Origin: Macrotis lagotis | Lineage: Eukaryota > Chordata > Mammalia > Peramelemorphia > Peramelidae | Reading direction: 5' to 3' | Assembly: GCF_037893015.1 (NCBI RefSeq) | Contig: NC_133666.1 | Span: forward strand, 662,551,482-662,615,481 | Length of the DNA stretch: 64,000 bases | Shown: positions 22,401 through 32,520 of the stretch, one piece after another | Layout of the letters: each line of letters begins with the position of its first letter | Position numbering within the stretch: position 1 is the stretch's first letter | Made by a program: the position numbers and the translations under genes | The notes under the pieces: model-generated | The model's input: only the letters and a program-made list of their open reading frames with translations | Told to the model about the DNA's origin: nothing | Databases searched by the model: none

Positions 22401-22541
22401 TATTTTTTTGTTTTCTTACAAGACAATGGAGTTAAGTGACTTGTCCAAGATCACACAACTAGTATCAAGTGTCTGAAGCTGAATTTGAATTCAGATCTTC
22501 CTGACTCCATTGATATACTCATCATCCACCTAACTGTCCCC
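22401..22541 (-). mobile_element. Diverged SINE, antisense (unit B copy)
   Basis: Same sequence as 21893-22033, shifted by 508 bp. Confidence 0.8.
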
Positions 22542-22698
22542 CACTACCTAGCTGCTTCTGTGCAAAGTACTTTATTTAAAAAATCTCTTTTGATTCTCAT
22601 AAGAACCCTATGAGATAAATGCTGTTTTTATTTTTATTTTATTGCTGAGAAAACTGAGAAAACTTGCCCCAGGATCACACAATTAAGAATGTATGATG

Positions 22699-22854
22699 GG
22701 GGCAGCTAGGTGGCATAGTGGATAAAGCACCGGCCTTGGAGTCAGGAGTACCTGGGTTCAAATCCAGTCTCAGACACTTAATAATTCCCTAGCTGTGTGG
22801 CCTTGGGCAAGCCACTTAACCCCATTTGCCTCGCAAACCCCCCCCCCAAAAAAA
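22699..22854 (+). mobile_element. Short SINE (SINE-3) with intact TSD
   Basis: A 15-bp duplication, aagaatgtatgatgg, lies at 22685-22699 and 22855-22869. The 3' end is 'ttgcctcgcaaacccc' followed by a C run and an A run. It is the second parent of the hybrid. Confidence 0.95.
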
Positions 22855-23398
22855 AAGAATGTATGATGGAGGATTTGGACTCAGATCTCCTGGATTCTAA
22901 ATCTAGCCATGGATCTGTAGGTGCCTAGGTCACACCTCCAAATTATATTTGAATCTTGCCCTAGTACTTACTACCTATTTGACCTTGGATAGATCATTTG
23001 CTCTCTGTTCCCTCCTCTATGATATAAAATAAATGAGTTGAGCTAAATGACCTCCAAAGATCCCATCCAGCTGTTTCTAGGAGTCTCCAAATCTCTTTGA
23101 GCTTCAGTTCCTTATCTGTGAAATGAGGATAATGATATGTATAAAGCCTATTTCACAGAGTGACTCTAAGGTGCAAATGAGACAATTTGTGACAAGTGCT
23201 TTATTAAAAAAAAAGGAAAAAGAAAGAAAAGAAGGGGGGAAAAGCCCTCAAAGTCCAATATCAATAGTAACTATCATTCTTGATAAAAGTCAGTTTTTTA
23301 TTATTATCTAATTATAAATCCTTTTTGTCAATAAAATTGTAAGGCCCGATGAGATGATATTTCCACTTGTTTATTCAGTTCCTGGTAGCACCCTTTGT

Positions 23399-23655
23399 GG
23401 GCAGTGAAGTGGCACAGTGGATAGAGTACTAAGCTTAGAATCAGAAAGACTCATCTTTATGAGTTCAAATCCAACCTCAGACACCTTCTAAAACTAGTGC
23501 TAGGCAAGTCATTAATCTTATTTGCTTCAGCTTCTCATATAAAATGAACTGAAGAACAAATGGCAAACCATTCCAATTGCCAAGAGATTTCCAAAATGGA
23601 GTTGCAAAGTGCCAAATACTATTTAAATGACTCATCACAAGTAGCAACAAACCAC
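23399..23655 (+). mobile_element. Long-tail CORE-SINE, sense
   Basis: 'gggcagtgaagtggcacagt', 'gagttcaaatccaacctcag', 'gcaaaccattccaattgcca', 'aaatgactcatcacaag' and an AAC-rich tail. Confidence 0.8.
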
Positions 23656-23765
23656 ATTTTGGTAAATTGGATAATACCCAGGAAAGGATAATCTTAGAAC
23701 TGGTTGAAGGAACTCATGATGTTTATCTCAGAGAAGAGAAGACTAAGAATAGAAGAAATTCAGGA

Positions 23766-23945
23766 GGGGCAGCTAGGCGGCACAGTGGATAGAATACTTG
23801 CCCTGAAAGCAGGAGGATCTGAGTTCAAATTCAGTCTCAGATACTTAATATTTACTTACCTTAATATTTACTTACTTAATATTTACTTACCTTTACTTAT
23901 TTACTAGTCCTTAATCCCATTGCCTTACCAAAAATTTTTAAAAAA
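23766..23945 (+). mobile_element. Short SINE with internal tandem expansion
   Basis: Head 'ggggcagctaggcggcacag'. In place of the normal 'ttaataattacctagctg' it has about four imperfect repeats of 'ttaatatttacttac' (23845-23905), then 'ccttaatcccattgccttac'. The CORE 'cttgggcaag' motif is lost. Confidence 0.85.
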
Positions 23946-24014
23946 GGGATTCAGGGACATGAGGTCAGGGTTGGCAAAGGAAGCAGAGCCTTCCTTGATA
24001 TCTTGAAAAGTAAA

Positions 24015-24120
24015 TAATCATCATCATCATCATCATGATAAAATAAATATTAATACTTGCTCAATGCTATGTGTTTTATAAATATATATACATATATATA
24101 TATGTATATATATCTCATTG
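24015..24120. repeat. (ATC)n and (TA)n microsatellites
   Basis: A short CATCAT run at about 24018-24037 and a TATA/CATA run at about 24078-24113. Confidence 0.85.
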
Positions 24121-24590
24121 CTATATTTTTCCAGTCAATTTTATAGACAAAAGAAGCTGATGCATATTTTAGCCTCAAATATAGGGAAAGAAGCAAGATG
24201 AGGCAGCAGTGAACTAAGCCTCACCTCAGATTCACAATCTTTAGACGAGATTGAATGCATACAATAAGCAAATACCTGTTGTTATTTCTCTGTAAGTTAC
24301 CAGGTATTTTTATTTTGCATGCTTCTTTTCCATAGTCTAGATAATGCAGTCTAAGATATTCAGTATTACTGATCTTGATTTTAACTGCCCCCCAAACCAC
24401 CAGGTAAGCCAATCCATCTACTTCACCAAAAGGTCATATGTGTGCTACATCTCTAAGACTCAAACAGTACAAATCCTGATTCCGATATTGTCCGTGCCTC
24501 ATGGACCTCACCATACATCACTGGATATGAGCAAAGTCTTCCAAATGATCATATGCAAGAGAGAGGGGAATTGTTGTACTTCATTCAGTA
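24120..24590. other. No recognised feature
   Basis: Unique-looking DNA including 'ccgatattgtccgtgcctca'. Short frames on both strands overlap and give no known domain. Confidence 0.35.
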
Positions 24591-24860
24591 GGGACAAATT
24601 ACAAAGACACAGATGATTTAGACTTTGATGCCAAGAAAAAAAAACTTTCCAACAATTTAGAGCTTTGTTCAAATAGAATAAACTGCCTTTGTAGGTTGTG
24701 AATTCCCTCTTGCTGGAGGTATTCAAGAAGTAATTAGATGACCACTTCTATGAGACATTATGGATGTTTTCCATCTTCAGGTATAGGTATATCTTCGATT
24801 AGATTCCCTTTGACAATATCCCCTCAAGCTCAGTGATCCTTGGATTCTGGAGGACAGAGA
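24590..24860 (+). mobile_element. CR1/L3-like 3' end, sense
   Basis: 'tttccaacaatttagagctt', 'gaataaactgcctttgtagg', 'ttgtgaattccctcttgctg', 'gaggtattcaagaag' and 'tagatgaccacttctatgag', then 'gattccctttgac'. The typical terminal order. Confidence 0.75.
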
Positions 24861-25254
24861 ATATTGGGTCATATATCCTTTCCCACCTCAGCTAACCCAG
24901 AACAAGACATGGTATAGATACTCAATGGATGTATATTCACATGACTTGAACTGGGATGAGGTAATTCCAAAGGGGACATTGGAAAATGAACTGGCAATAT
25001 CATTTGCATAATAATTGCCTGTGTTGTAATTTCAAGATTTTCTCCTCATCATAAGAATTCAGTGTACCCCTTGGGAAATTAGAATTATAGAGCTGAAAGG
25101 TAGTCTCAGAAGTGATCTAGTCCAATCATCTATAATAATATTATTAATTATTATGTTATAATTATTGTACATTAAATTTTATTATATCGTACAAATTAAT
25201 TATATATTAATTGATGTTATTATAATTCTTAATATTTAATCCATATTATTCATA

Positions 25255-25472
25255 ACCAGCCTTCATTTAGTTCTTTACATACATTATCTCATTTTATCCT
25301 CACAACATCCCTTCAGGGTAAGTTCTATAATTATTCCCATTTTATAGATGAGAAAATTGAGACAGAAATTAACTTGATCAAGGACACACACAGCTGATAA
25401 GTATCTAAGGTAGGATTTAAACCCAGTTCTTCCTTACTCCTAGCCCAAGACTCCATCACCATTTCGCTGCCT
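25255..25472 (-). mobile_element. MIR, antisense
   Basis: 'tcattttatcctcacaacat', 'cattttatagatgagaaaat', 'ggatttaaacccagttcttc', then 'ccatcaccatttcgctgcc'. Confidence 0.8.
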
Positions 25473-25574
25473 ACAAAACAGCCTGAAGAAGAAGTTTTCA
25501 TTCTCCTTGAACATCTCCATTTTGTAGATATCTTTTCTTTGTTCTTTTATAGAACCTCTTCCTTATATTCTGAG

Positions 25575-25818
25575 TGAGCTCATGGAACAGTGGGTGAAAT
25601 GCTACTAGAGTCAAGAAGACCTAAGTTCAAATCCAGCTTCAGATACTTCTTAGCTGTGTGACCAATGGAGTGTCACTTCACTTTTGTTTGCCTTGATTTC
25701 CTCAACTGTAAATTAAGAATAAGAAAAGCACCTATCCAACAGGATTGTTGTGAGGAGCAAATGAAATGAATCTGTGAAATATTGTCCAAAACTCTCTGTG
25801 AATGTCAGTTATTATCTC
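25575..25818 (+). mobile_element. MIR, sense, nearly complete
   Basis: 'tgggtgaaatgctactagag', 'gttcaaatccagcttcagat', 'gctgtgtgaccaatggagtg', 'gattgttgtgaggagcaaat' and 'gaatgtcagttattatc'. It ends just before the RTE insertion. Confidence 0.82.
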
Positions 25819-25853
25819 TAATACTTTTACTTATAAAGTACTCTTTATATGTT

Positions 25854-25862
25854 AACTGTTTC
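25854..25862. repeat. 9-bp target-site duplication of the RTE insertion
   Basis: aactgtttc at 25854-25862 recurs at 27114-27122. The two copies bracket the two-orientation RTE copy exactly, so both halves arrived in one insertion. Confidence 0.8.
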
Positions 25863-26450
25863 TCATTGTCAACGTGTACCTCCTTGGAAAGGACACTGCC
25901 AAGATAAATGAACTTGTGCATAGAACTTAAAACGTTTCCTTTTGCTATAATCAATGGTTCCACACTTGGATGATGTAGTACTGGCTGATGTGTTTTCTTG
26001 GTGTTAATTGTTAGACCCAAATGAGCACAAGTAACAGAGAATCCATCCATACTTGTTGCATCTCAGATTCAGAGGCAACATTTAGTTCACCATCAGCAGC
26101 AAATAGAAGATCCTGTACCAACACTCCCTCCACTTTGGTCTTGGCTTGTAGTCTTTTCAAGTTGAAGAATTTGCCATCAGTGTGGCAGCTGACCTTGAGA
26201 CCATGTTCATCCTCAGTGAAGACATTTGATAGCATGGCTGAAAACATCATGCTAAAAAGTAAGAGAGCAAAGACACATCTTTATTTCACTCCAATAGTGA
26301 CTAGAAAATCTTGAGAGCAGAACCCAGGCACGTACAACATCTTGAAATTGTTGTACAATGCTGATGAACTTCCCTAGGCATCCAAATTTTGACATAATTT
26401 TCCATAAACCCTCATGACTGACAATGAGGTTGACACCCACTTTGCCAGAG
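25863..26450 (-). pseudogene. RTE LINE reverse-transcriptase fragment (inverted half)
   Basis: Read on the minus strand this encodes the RT core of an RTE/BovB-clade LINE. In order: 'VSHEGLWKIMSKFGC', 'MMFSAMLSNVF', 'LFNLKRLQAKTKV' style block (here FNLKRLQAKTKVEG), 'DLLFAADGEL', 'LGLTINTKKT', 'FIYLGSVLSKEVHVDNE'. The catalytic FADD box reads FAAD, so one aspartate is lost. At least two frameshifts split it into three frames (26252-26440, 26011-26250, 25805-26050). It is non-functional. It begins within the RT, so the element is 5'-truncated. Its 3' continuation lies on the opposite strand at 26450. Confidence 0.88.
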
Positions 26451-27113
26451 CTAGTTCAGTATTTTGGAGGCTCCAGAAGAACGTATGGGAGAGAGCTACT
26501 GAAGATCTACAGAGCTATTGTACTGATCTCATTGCTATATGCCTATGAAACCTGAACAACCTGAAGTGCCATGTCAGGAAACTGAATCCCTTCCATTTAA
26601 ATTGCCTTGGGAAGATTCTGAAGATCACCTGCAGGAGAAGATACCAGACACTGAGGTCCTTTGTCAGACTAAACTGTCTAGCATTCCAACATTACTACAG
26701 AGTGCAAATACAATGGGTTGGTCAGGTTAGAATGCATGCTTGACAAAAACAAACTATTTTATAAAGAACTCATACAGAGCAAGCTTTCACAAGGGCATCA
26801 AAGAAACAATACTGAGACACCTGAAAGATCTCACTGAAGAAGTTGAGAATTGATTGCACAGCATGGAAGTCACCTGCCCATGCACAGCACACACTCTATG
26901 AGGAAGGCGGAATTGAAGCAACTCAAAGGAAATGGGACAAATGTAAGTCTAGAGTATCCACCCCAGGTGTTCCCATGGACTATTGGTGCCCAATCTAGTA
27001 GAACATTCTAAGCTGGTACTGGTCTGATTAGCCACAGTAGGACACACTGGCATTTGTCTCAAACGTAGTGATGTCATTTTGGTCTTTTTCAATATGAAGG
27101 GCAAGAATCAACC
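26450..27113 (+). pseudogene. RTE LINE C-terminal region and 3' tail
   Basis: Continues the same element in opposite orientation. 'ASSVFWRLQKNVWERAT' matches the block that normally follows 'VHIDEE..ARIAKA' in RTE ORF2. It is followed by 'RKLNPFHLNCLGKILKI', by the 'wGlishsRTH'-like zinc-finger remnant near 27020-27055, and by the tail 'gtgatgtcattttggtcttt', 'ttcaatatgaagggcaag'. Several stops are present. Only about ten codons are missing at the junction with the inverted half. Confidence 0.85.
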
Positions 27114-27124
27114 AACTGTTTCAA

Positions 27125-28380
27125 CTATGAATCAGTCAATAGAATATATATTAAATTTGGAGTTTGTACCAGACAACATCCTAAGTACTAAGGATGCAGA
27201 AAGGAACCAAAGATAGTTGAACTGCTTGAGGAGTTCACAATCTTATGGATAAGACAATAAGTAAACAAATATGTAATATATATTTATATGAAAATATAAA
27301 TATATATGTATATACAGAATAATTGTGAAACTGATGATGATGATGTTTGTCCTTTATTCCTGAAGACCATGATATCAGGGAGGATATCACAAAAAGCAAG
27401 TGAATTAGATTTGAGTGAAGGGGGTGCGATGCTACATCACCAACCTCACTTTCTCCTCTAGAGTTATCTGGATCCAATGACCAAAGAATCAGGATAAATG
27501 GAGATGGCCCAAATGTAAAGCATTCAGGGTTATGTGACTTTCCCAAAGTCACAGTATACATGTCAGGGGTCCAAGATCAGATATGAACTCAGGTCAAATA
27601 TGAAACCATTAATAGAGAGAAGTTTGGGAAAGTCTTTTGATGGAGTTTTAGTTGATCCTTAAAGGAAGTCAGGGACCCAGGTATGGGGGACAGTCAACAA
27701 AAAGGCCAGGAGCTGAGAGATGGAATGTTCATGTAAGATGTAGGAAAATAATACATTTTATTGGGTTATGGGGGTAGGGGTGGGAAGTGATGCTTGTGTG
27801 TGAATTATTTCAGGAAAATTACTTTAATGGCTGAATGGGAGATGAACTGGAATATAGTGAAGCTGGAGGAAATCTCAGACCTACCAACAGGTTATTGCAA
27901 TAATCTGAGTATAAAATAATAATGTTCTGTATGAGGCAGTAATAGTATCAGAGGAGAGAAGGCAGGTACATTTGAAAGATGTTGCAAAAATAGTCAACAG
28001 GCTTTGGTAATATTTAAGATATGGTGGGTGAAAGATAGTGAGTAATCAAGAATAACACAACTGTGGGGAGTCTGCACAACTGGCAGGATGGTGGGATGCT
28101 AACCAGTAATAGTTCATTTAGGATAGGGGAAAAGTTTACAGAGAAAGATGAGTTCAGCTTTAGAATGATGTATTTAAGATGTCTATTGAATATCCCATTC
28201 AAAAGATCTGAAAGGTCGTCTGAGATTGGAGCTTAGCAGAGATGGTAGGGCAAGAGACAAAGATTTGAAATTTAGAAATCATCAACCTAGAGAGATAATT
28301 AAATCCCTGGAATCTAGCAGCTTGCCAAATGAAGTAGTATAGAGGGAGAAGAAAAGAGGGCCCTAACACTTATGATAAAA
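27125..28380 (+). mobile_element. Mammal-wide LINE-like repeat, sense, about 1 kb, split by a SINE
   Basis: 'gtactaaggatgcagaaagg', 'gacaataagtaaacaaat', then, after the SINE, 'aaaggaagtcagggacccag', 'gatggaatgttcatgt', 'gatgaactggaatatagtga', 'caggttattgcaataatctg', 'aagatgtctattgaatatcc' and 'gaaatcatcaacctagagag'. The longest copy of this family in the window. Confidence 0.65.
27332..27596 (-). mobile_element. RTE-tailed SINE, antisense, nested
   Basis: (TGA)n then 'tgtttgtcctttattcctga', 'agaccatgatatcaggg' and 'aacctcactttctcctctag'; the tRNA head is missing. Inserted in the LINE-like repeat at 27125. Confidence 0.88.
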
Positions 28381-28494
28381 GAGTGTGATTTAGGGAAGTT
28401 TCCTAGGAAAAAATACTAGGGAATAGTCTGAGATTAATATCAGTGATATCAGTGATATTTCTACCAATGCCATTTGTAACCTGAGAGTTGTGTG

Positions 28495-28600
28495 GGGAAC
28501 CAAGAGATTAAGTAACTTTTCCAGGGTCACACTTTTTAATACATATCAGAAGTAGGACTCCAAATTCAAGGTCTTTCTGGTTCCAAGATCAGTTATTTAT
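28495..28600 (-). mobile_element. MIR-like fragment, antisense
   Basis: 'gattaagtaacttttccagg', 'gtcacactttttaatacata', 'caaggtctttctggttcc'. Confidence 0.55.
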
Positions 28601-28641
28601 TTATTCATTATACAAAACTGTTTCTTTATATATACATATTA

Positions 28642-28705
28642 TAGATACAGATACAGATACAGATACAGATATAGATATAGATATAGATAGATATATTCTT
28701 TATAT
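28642..28705. repeat. (GATACA)n / (GATATA)n microsatellite
   Basis: Tandem GATACA units shading into GATATA, then GATA. Confidence 0.92.
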
Positions 28706-28759
28706 AGATATATGCAAATATAAATTTTTTATATATAATCATTTTTTCTTATGTATATA

Positions 28760-29880
28760 CAAAATCTCCCAACATTTTAATCAGGAAGAGGAGGGAAAGA
28801 TGAGAAAAGAAGGAAAATATAGTGGTGGAGGAGGAATGAAGAGGGAGAAATGGACAAGGAAGAGATGAAAGAGGGAAGAAGAAAAGTTGTAGTCAGTCTG
28901 GCAGAATGCATTAAAAGCTGGTTTCAAAACCCAGAAAACCTGGACTAAAGTCCTACCTTTGACATTCTGATACATTTCTTTGTTCAAGTCACTTCACATT
29001 CCCCTGTTACACTGTGAATTCTTCGAGGTTCAAGTTCCATTTTTTCCTTTCTTTGTATCCCCCAGAGTTTAGCACAGTGACTGACAGATGAGATCTTAAG
29101 GAACGCTCGTTGATATGACTTGTTGGCTTCATTTCTCCATATTACAGGCATTTCTAAGGTTTTAAGTTGAAGAGAAGATATTAATCTTCATGGATAGATT
29201 TTCCTGGTTGGGGAATTTCCTATGGTAGTGAAATTAAGGGTGTATTGATTAAAACAACAACAATAATAATCATTTATTAAAACTTAAAGACAAAGTGCTT
29301 TACATAAATGTTATTTCATTTGAAACACATGAGCACACAGTGAGACCTTTAAATAAATAAACTCTCCCTTAACTTAGCACCAGTTAAGACTGTCGGTCCC
29401 AGATTACTTGAGGAATTATGTGAAACTTTCTCTGAAGGACAAGCTGTACAGTAAGATCAAATTGAGCTCATATTCTAGGCTAATTTTTAAGAGAAGTAGT
29501 ATTTTTTGCTATCTTTAATATTCCAAGAGATTTCTTTTTTTTCTTCTTCAAGCCAAGATGCATTGAAATTTGCTGGTCCTTAGCACCTAGTCAATGGCAA
29601 GTTTAAGTTTCACTGATTCATGTCCAGGTAATCTTGATTCATTAATAGTAACTCCCCAACACAAGTCTTGTAGGTTCCAATCAAAAAACACCCCAGGAGA
29701 AAAAGGTCTTTAAATACTGATTAAGACTCATCTAATGAGCTCATTTATTCAGGGTCATAGATCATTGTCTAGATTTTCCCTCTGCCATTTAAGGAGAGAA
29801 TCATTAATGTCTAGTAATCTTCTAGATGTAGTTGCTGGTCCTTTGTCAAACTTCAACCCTTTAGTTGTTTAATATAAATT
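28760..29880. other. Mostly unclassified intron DNA
   Basis: An A/G-rich patch at about 28785-28890 (gagga and gaaga runs). An L2 terminal fragment at 29015-29110 ('ctgtgaattcttcgaggttc', 'agtttagcacagtgactgac'). The rest shows nothing recognisable. Confidence 0.45.
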
Positions 29881-29884
29881 TAAT

Positions 29885-30110
29885 GTATGGGAGAAAATAA
29901 ACTTTCTTATAATTAGAATGTTTCAAAATAGGATTGGAGCCCCATAGTGACCTTTCCCTCATTGGAGGGTTCCAAACAGTGGCTGGTTGGCCACTTATTG
30001 AATATATTAGAGTGAAAACTCGTGATGTCAATTCAATATGAGTTAGGCTAGGTACCTCTGAGATCCATTCATCCAAGATATTCTGTGATTCTGTGAATAT
30101 TTATATCATT
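29885..30110 (+). mobile_element. CR1/L3-like 3' end, sense
   Basis: 'aactttcttataattagaat', 'ccctcattggagggttccaa', 'acagtggctggttggccact' and 'tctgagatccattcatccaa', then 'attctgtgattctgtga'. Confidence 0.75.
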
Positions 30111-30419
30111 TACTCACAGTGGGAGCTGAAAAAAAAGTGTTTTGTATATCATAACTCACTTTGAAATATGTTAAATCCATATTGTTGTTCTTAAGCATCG
30201 GCAATGTTTTAGAAGAAGGATCTCAACTTAGGTTTCTACACTATGTGAACTAATTGTCTTTCGTGTTTCATGTTAGGAAATAGTCACAGTATATCACTGA
30301 GTTGGCCAGGATCATTGGGGGGGCGGGGCTTAAGTTGGAGGAATGAGTCCTGATGGATTCATTGAATGTTCAGTCTGGAAGCATCTAGTCCAGAGGTTTT
30401 TATCCCGGGGTCCATGAAC

Positions 30420-30570
30420 ATAGATAGCATATGATACACAGATGCATGGATACATAGATGAAGATGGATAGAGATAGGTGAATGACTAGATAGGCAGGCA
30501 AGCAGACAGATTGATAGAGAAATAAAACATAGATACATAGACAAATATAAGTGGAGAAGGATGAATAGAT
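30420..30570. repeat. Degenerate GATA/GACA-type simple repeat
   Basis: 'gatgcatggatacatagatg', 'aagatggatagagatagg', 'taggcaggcaagcagacaga' and similar: an old tetranucleotide tract. Confidence 0.75.
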
Positions 30571-30733
30571 AGATTTATTTATATTTAAAATATAATGGTT
30601 CCCTTTGTAAACTTGTACATTTTATTTTATGCATTTAAAAACATCCTTCTGAAAAATAAATTATCCATATATTTCTTTAATCCAACCAGAGTTACAGGAG
30701 ACTTAAAAAAAAAGGTTAAGAATCCCTGATTCA

Positions 30734-30897
30734 GGAGCAGCTAGGTGGCGTAGCGGATAAAGCACCAGCCCTGGAGTCAGGAGTACCTGGATTCAAATCT
30801 GGTCTCATACACTTAATAATTACCTAGCTGTGTGGCCTTGGGCAAGCCATTTAACCCCGTTTGCCTTGCAAAAGAAAAAAAAACATACCTAAAAAAA
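30734..30897 (+). mobile_element. Short SINE with intact TSD
   Basis: Head 'ggagcagctaggtggcgtag', CORE 'ggccttgggcaagccattta'. A perfect 15-bp duplication, aagaatccctgattc, lies at 30718-30732 and 30898-30912. Confidence 0.96.
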
Positions 30898-31069
30898 AAG
30901 AATCCCTGATTCTCCAACATCCTTTATAGCCTATATCGGATTTACTAATGTACATAGTACCATGACTGGCAAATTTTTTGTACTTAATAAAATGTTTAAT
31001 GATTGATGGACTGATGGACAGCTCTTTAGGCATATATGTAGAATCTAGATTTCAACTTAAGAGGGGGGT

Positions 31070-31230
31070 AAATTAGTTCAATTTCCTCATTTTAATAAAA
31101 GAGGCAGTTGAGGACCAGAGAGTTTGAATTAATTCCTTAAGATCATACAGACAAAAAGTGGTAGAGACAGTTTTGGAACTCAAGTTCTCTGACTAAATTT
31201 GATGCCATTTCCAGCATTACATACCTTTTC
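31070..31230 (-). mobile_element. MIR, antisense
   Basis: 'tcaatttcctcattttaata', 'agatcatacagacaaaaagt' and 'ggaactcaagttctctgact'. Confidence 0.65.
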
Positions 31231-31623
31231 TTCAAATGGTAAAAAAAATAAGAAATTTTATGTTTCAGAGGTTTCTAGTTTATCTGAAAGGAATTTGGAA
31301 GCTCAGAAAGAAATTGCCTTTTTTTGTAAAAAAGAGATTTCTATTGTTATCTGTATTTTTAAATGACTAAAATTTTTTCTTATGTCTTTTCCTCCCCCTT
31401 CCTAGAGAGAAATCTCTTTTAACAGAGATTTTAACAATAAAAAATGTTGAAAAGAAAAAACCCAACAAAATTAATCAATATACAGACAAAAATCTAACCC
31501 TGTATGCTATATTCAACAGTGATGGACCCCCTGCCCCTGCAAAGAATTTGGGAAGGAGGGAGTGTCTTTTTATATCTTTTCTTTGAAACCTAAGTTGTGT
31601 TCATGTCTAGCATATGTGTGTAT

Positions 31624-31720
31624 ATCTATATTTATATCTATCTATCTCTCTATCTGTATCCATCTATCTCTCTATCTCTCTCTCTATCTATCTATCTATC
31701 TATCTGTATATTTATCTATC
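31624..31720. repeat. (TATC)n/(TCTC)n microsatellite
   Basis: Mixed TATC, TCTC and TGTATC repeats. It gives three overlapping artefact frames of Y/I/S/L-rich peptide. Confidence 0.95.
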
Positions 31721-32263
31721 TATGCATTTTCACAACATTCATCTTTGTTGTGAGATGGTTCTTTCCATTTGCACTGATGTAGTCACTGTGCATATGACTT
31801 TCCTGGTTCTGCTTACTGCTTTGCATCCATTCATCTAAGTTTTTCATGTCTCCCTGTATTCAGCATGTTCATTATTCCCTAAGCTACAAAAATATTCCAT
31901 GACATTGACACTGCAATTGGTTTAGTCAATTCTTGATTGATTAATACCTTCTTTATTGGAACAAAAAAAAAGTACTATCATAAATATGTAGGTGTATATG
32001 GAGGCTTTCTCTTTCTTCCCCAATGATTTCCTTAGGATATAAACTTAGCAATGAAATTTCTGAGTCATAAGATAAGATCATGTTAGGTAATTAATTTGAC
32101 TAATTATTAATTGCCTTTCAGTTTTACCAATAATGCATTAGTGCACCTGTCTTTCCCCCTTTCCCCTACATTGAATAAGCTCATTTTTGTAATCTTTACA
32201 CTTTTGCTGAATATTACATGAAATATCAATGGTGTTCTAATTTACACTGTTTAAGTTTTATTG

Positions 32264-32520
32264 ACACCTGGCTGATGGAGTGAATAGAGTACTGAACTAG
32301 GAGTCAGGAAAAACCCAAGTTAAAATTCTGCCTTGGGCAATTATTAGTTTTGTGATCCTAGACAAGGCACTTAACCTCTAGTCTCAGTTTCCTCATCTGT
32401 AAAGTGGAAGAAATAATAGTACCCACTTCTTATAATTGTTGTGAAGCTCAAATGAGATCACATAAGCCTTATGCTTTTCAAATTTTAAAGTGCTTCATAA
32501 ATATTAACTATTATTATTTT
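32264..32520 (+). mobile_element. MIR, sense, nested in the L1
   Basis: 'ggagtgaatagagtactgaa', 'gatcctagacaaggcactta', 'cagtttcctcatctgtaaag' and 'gcttcataaatattaactat'. Full length and flanked by L1 on both sides. Confidence 0.85.

Larger units (their letters stand above)
21785..22800. repeat. 508-bp tandem duplication (two units)
   Basis: Unit A is about 21785-22292 and unit B about 22293-22800, at a constant offset of 508 bp. Reading the two spacers side by side (21823-22190 and 22331-22698) I found no difference. The breakpoint lies in the shared SINE CORE, within 22293-22323. Either a very recent duplication or an assembly artefact. Confidence 0.92.

Noticed and set aside
23123..23311. 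62-codon frame with KKKEKERKEGGK
   Set aside because: Product of an A/G-rich tract after a MIR; no start context or homology.
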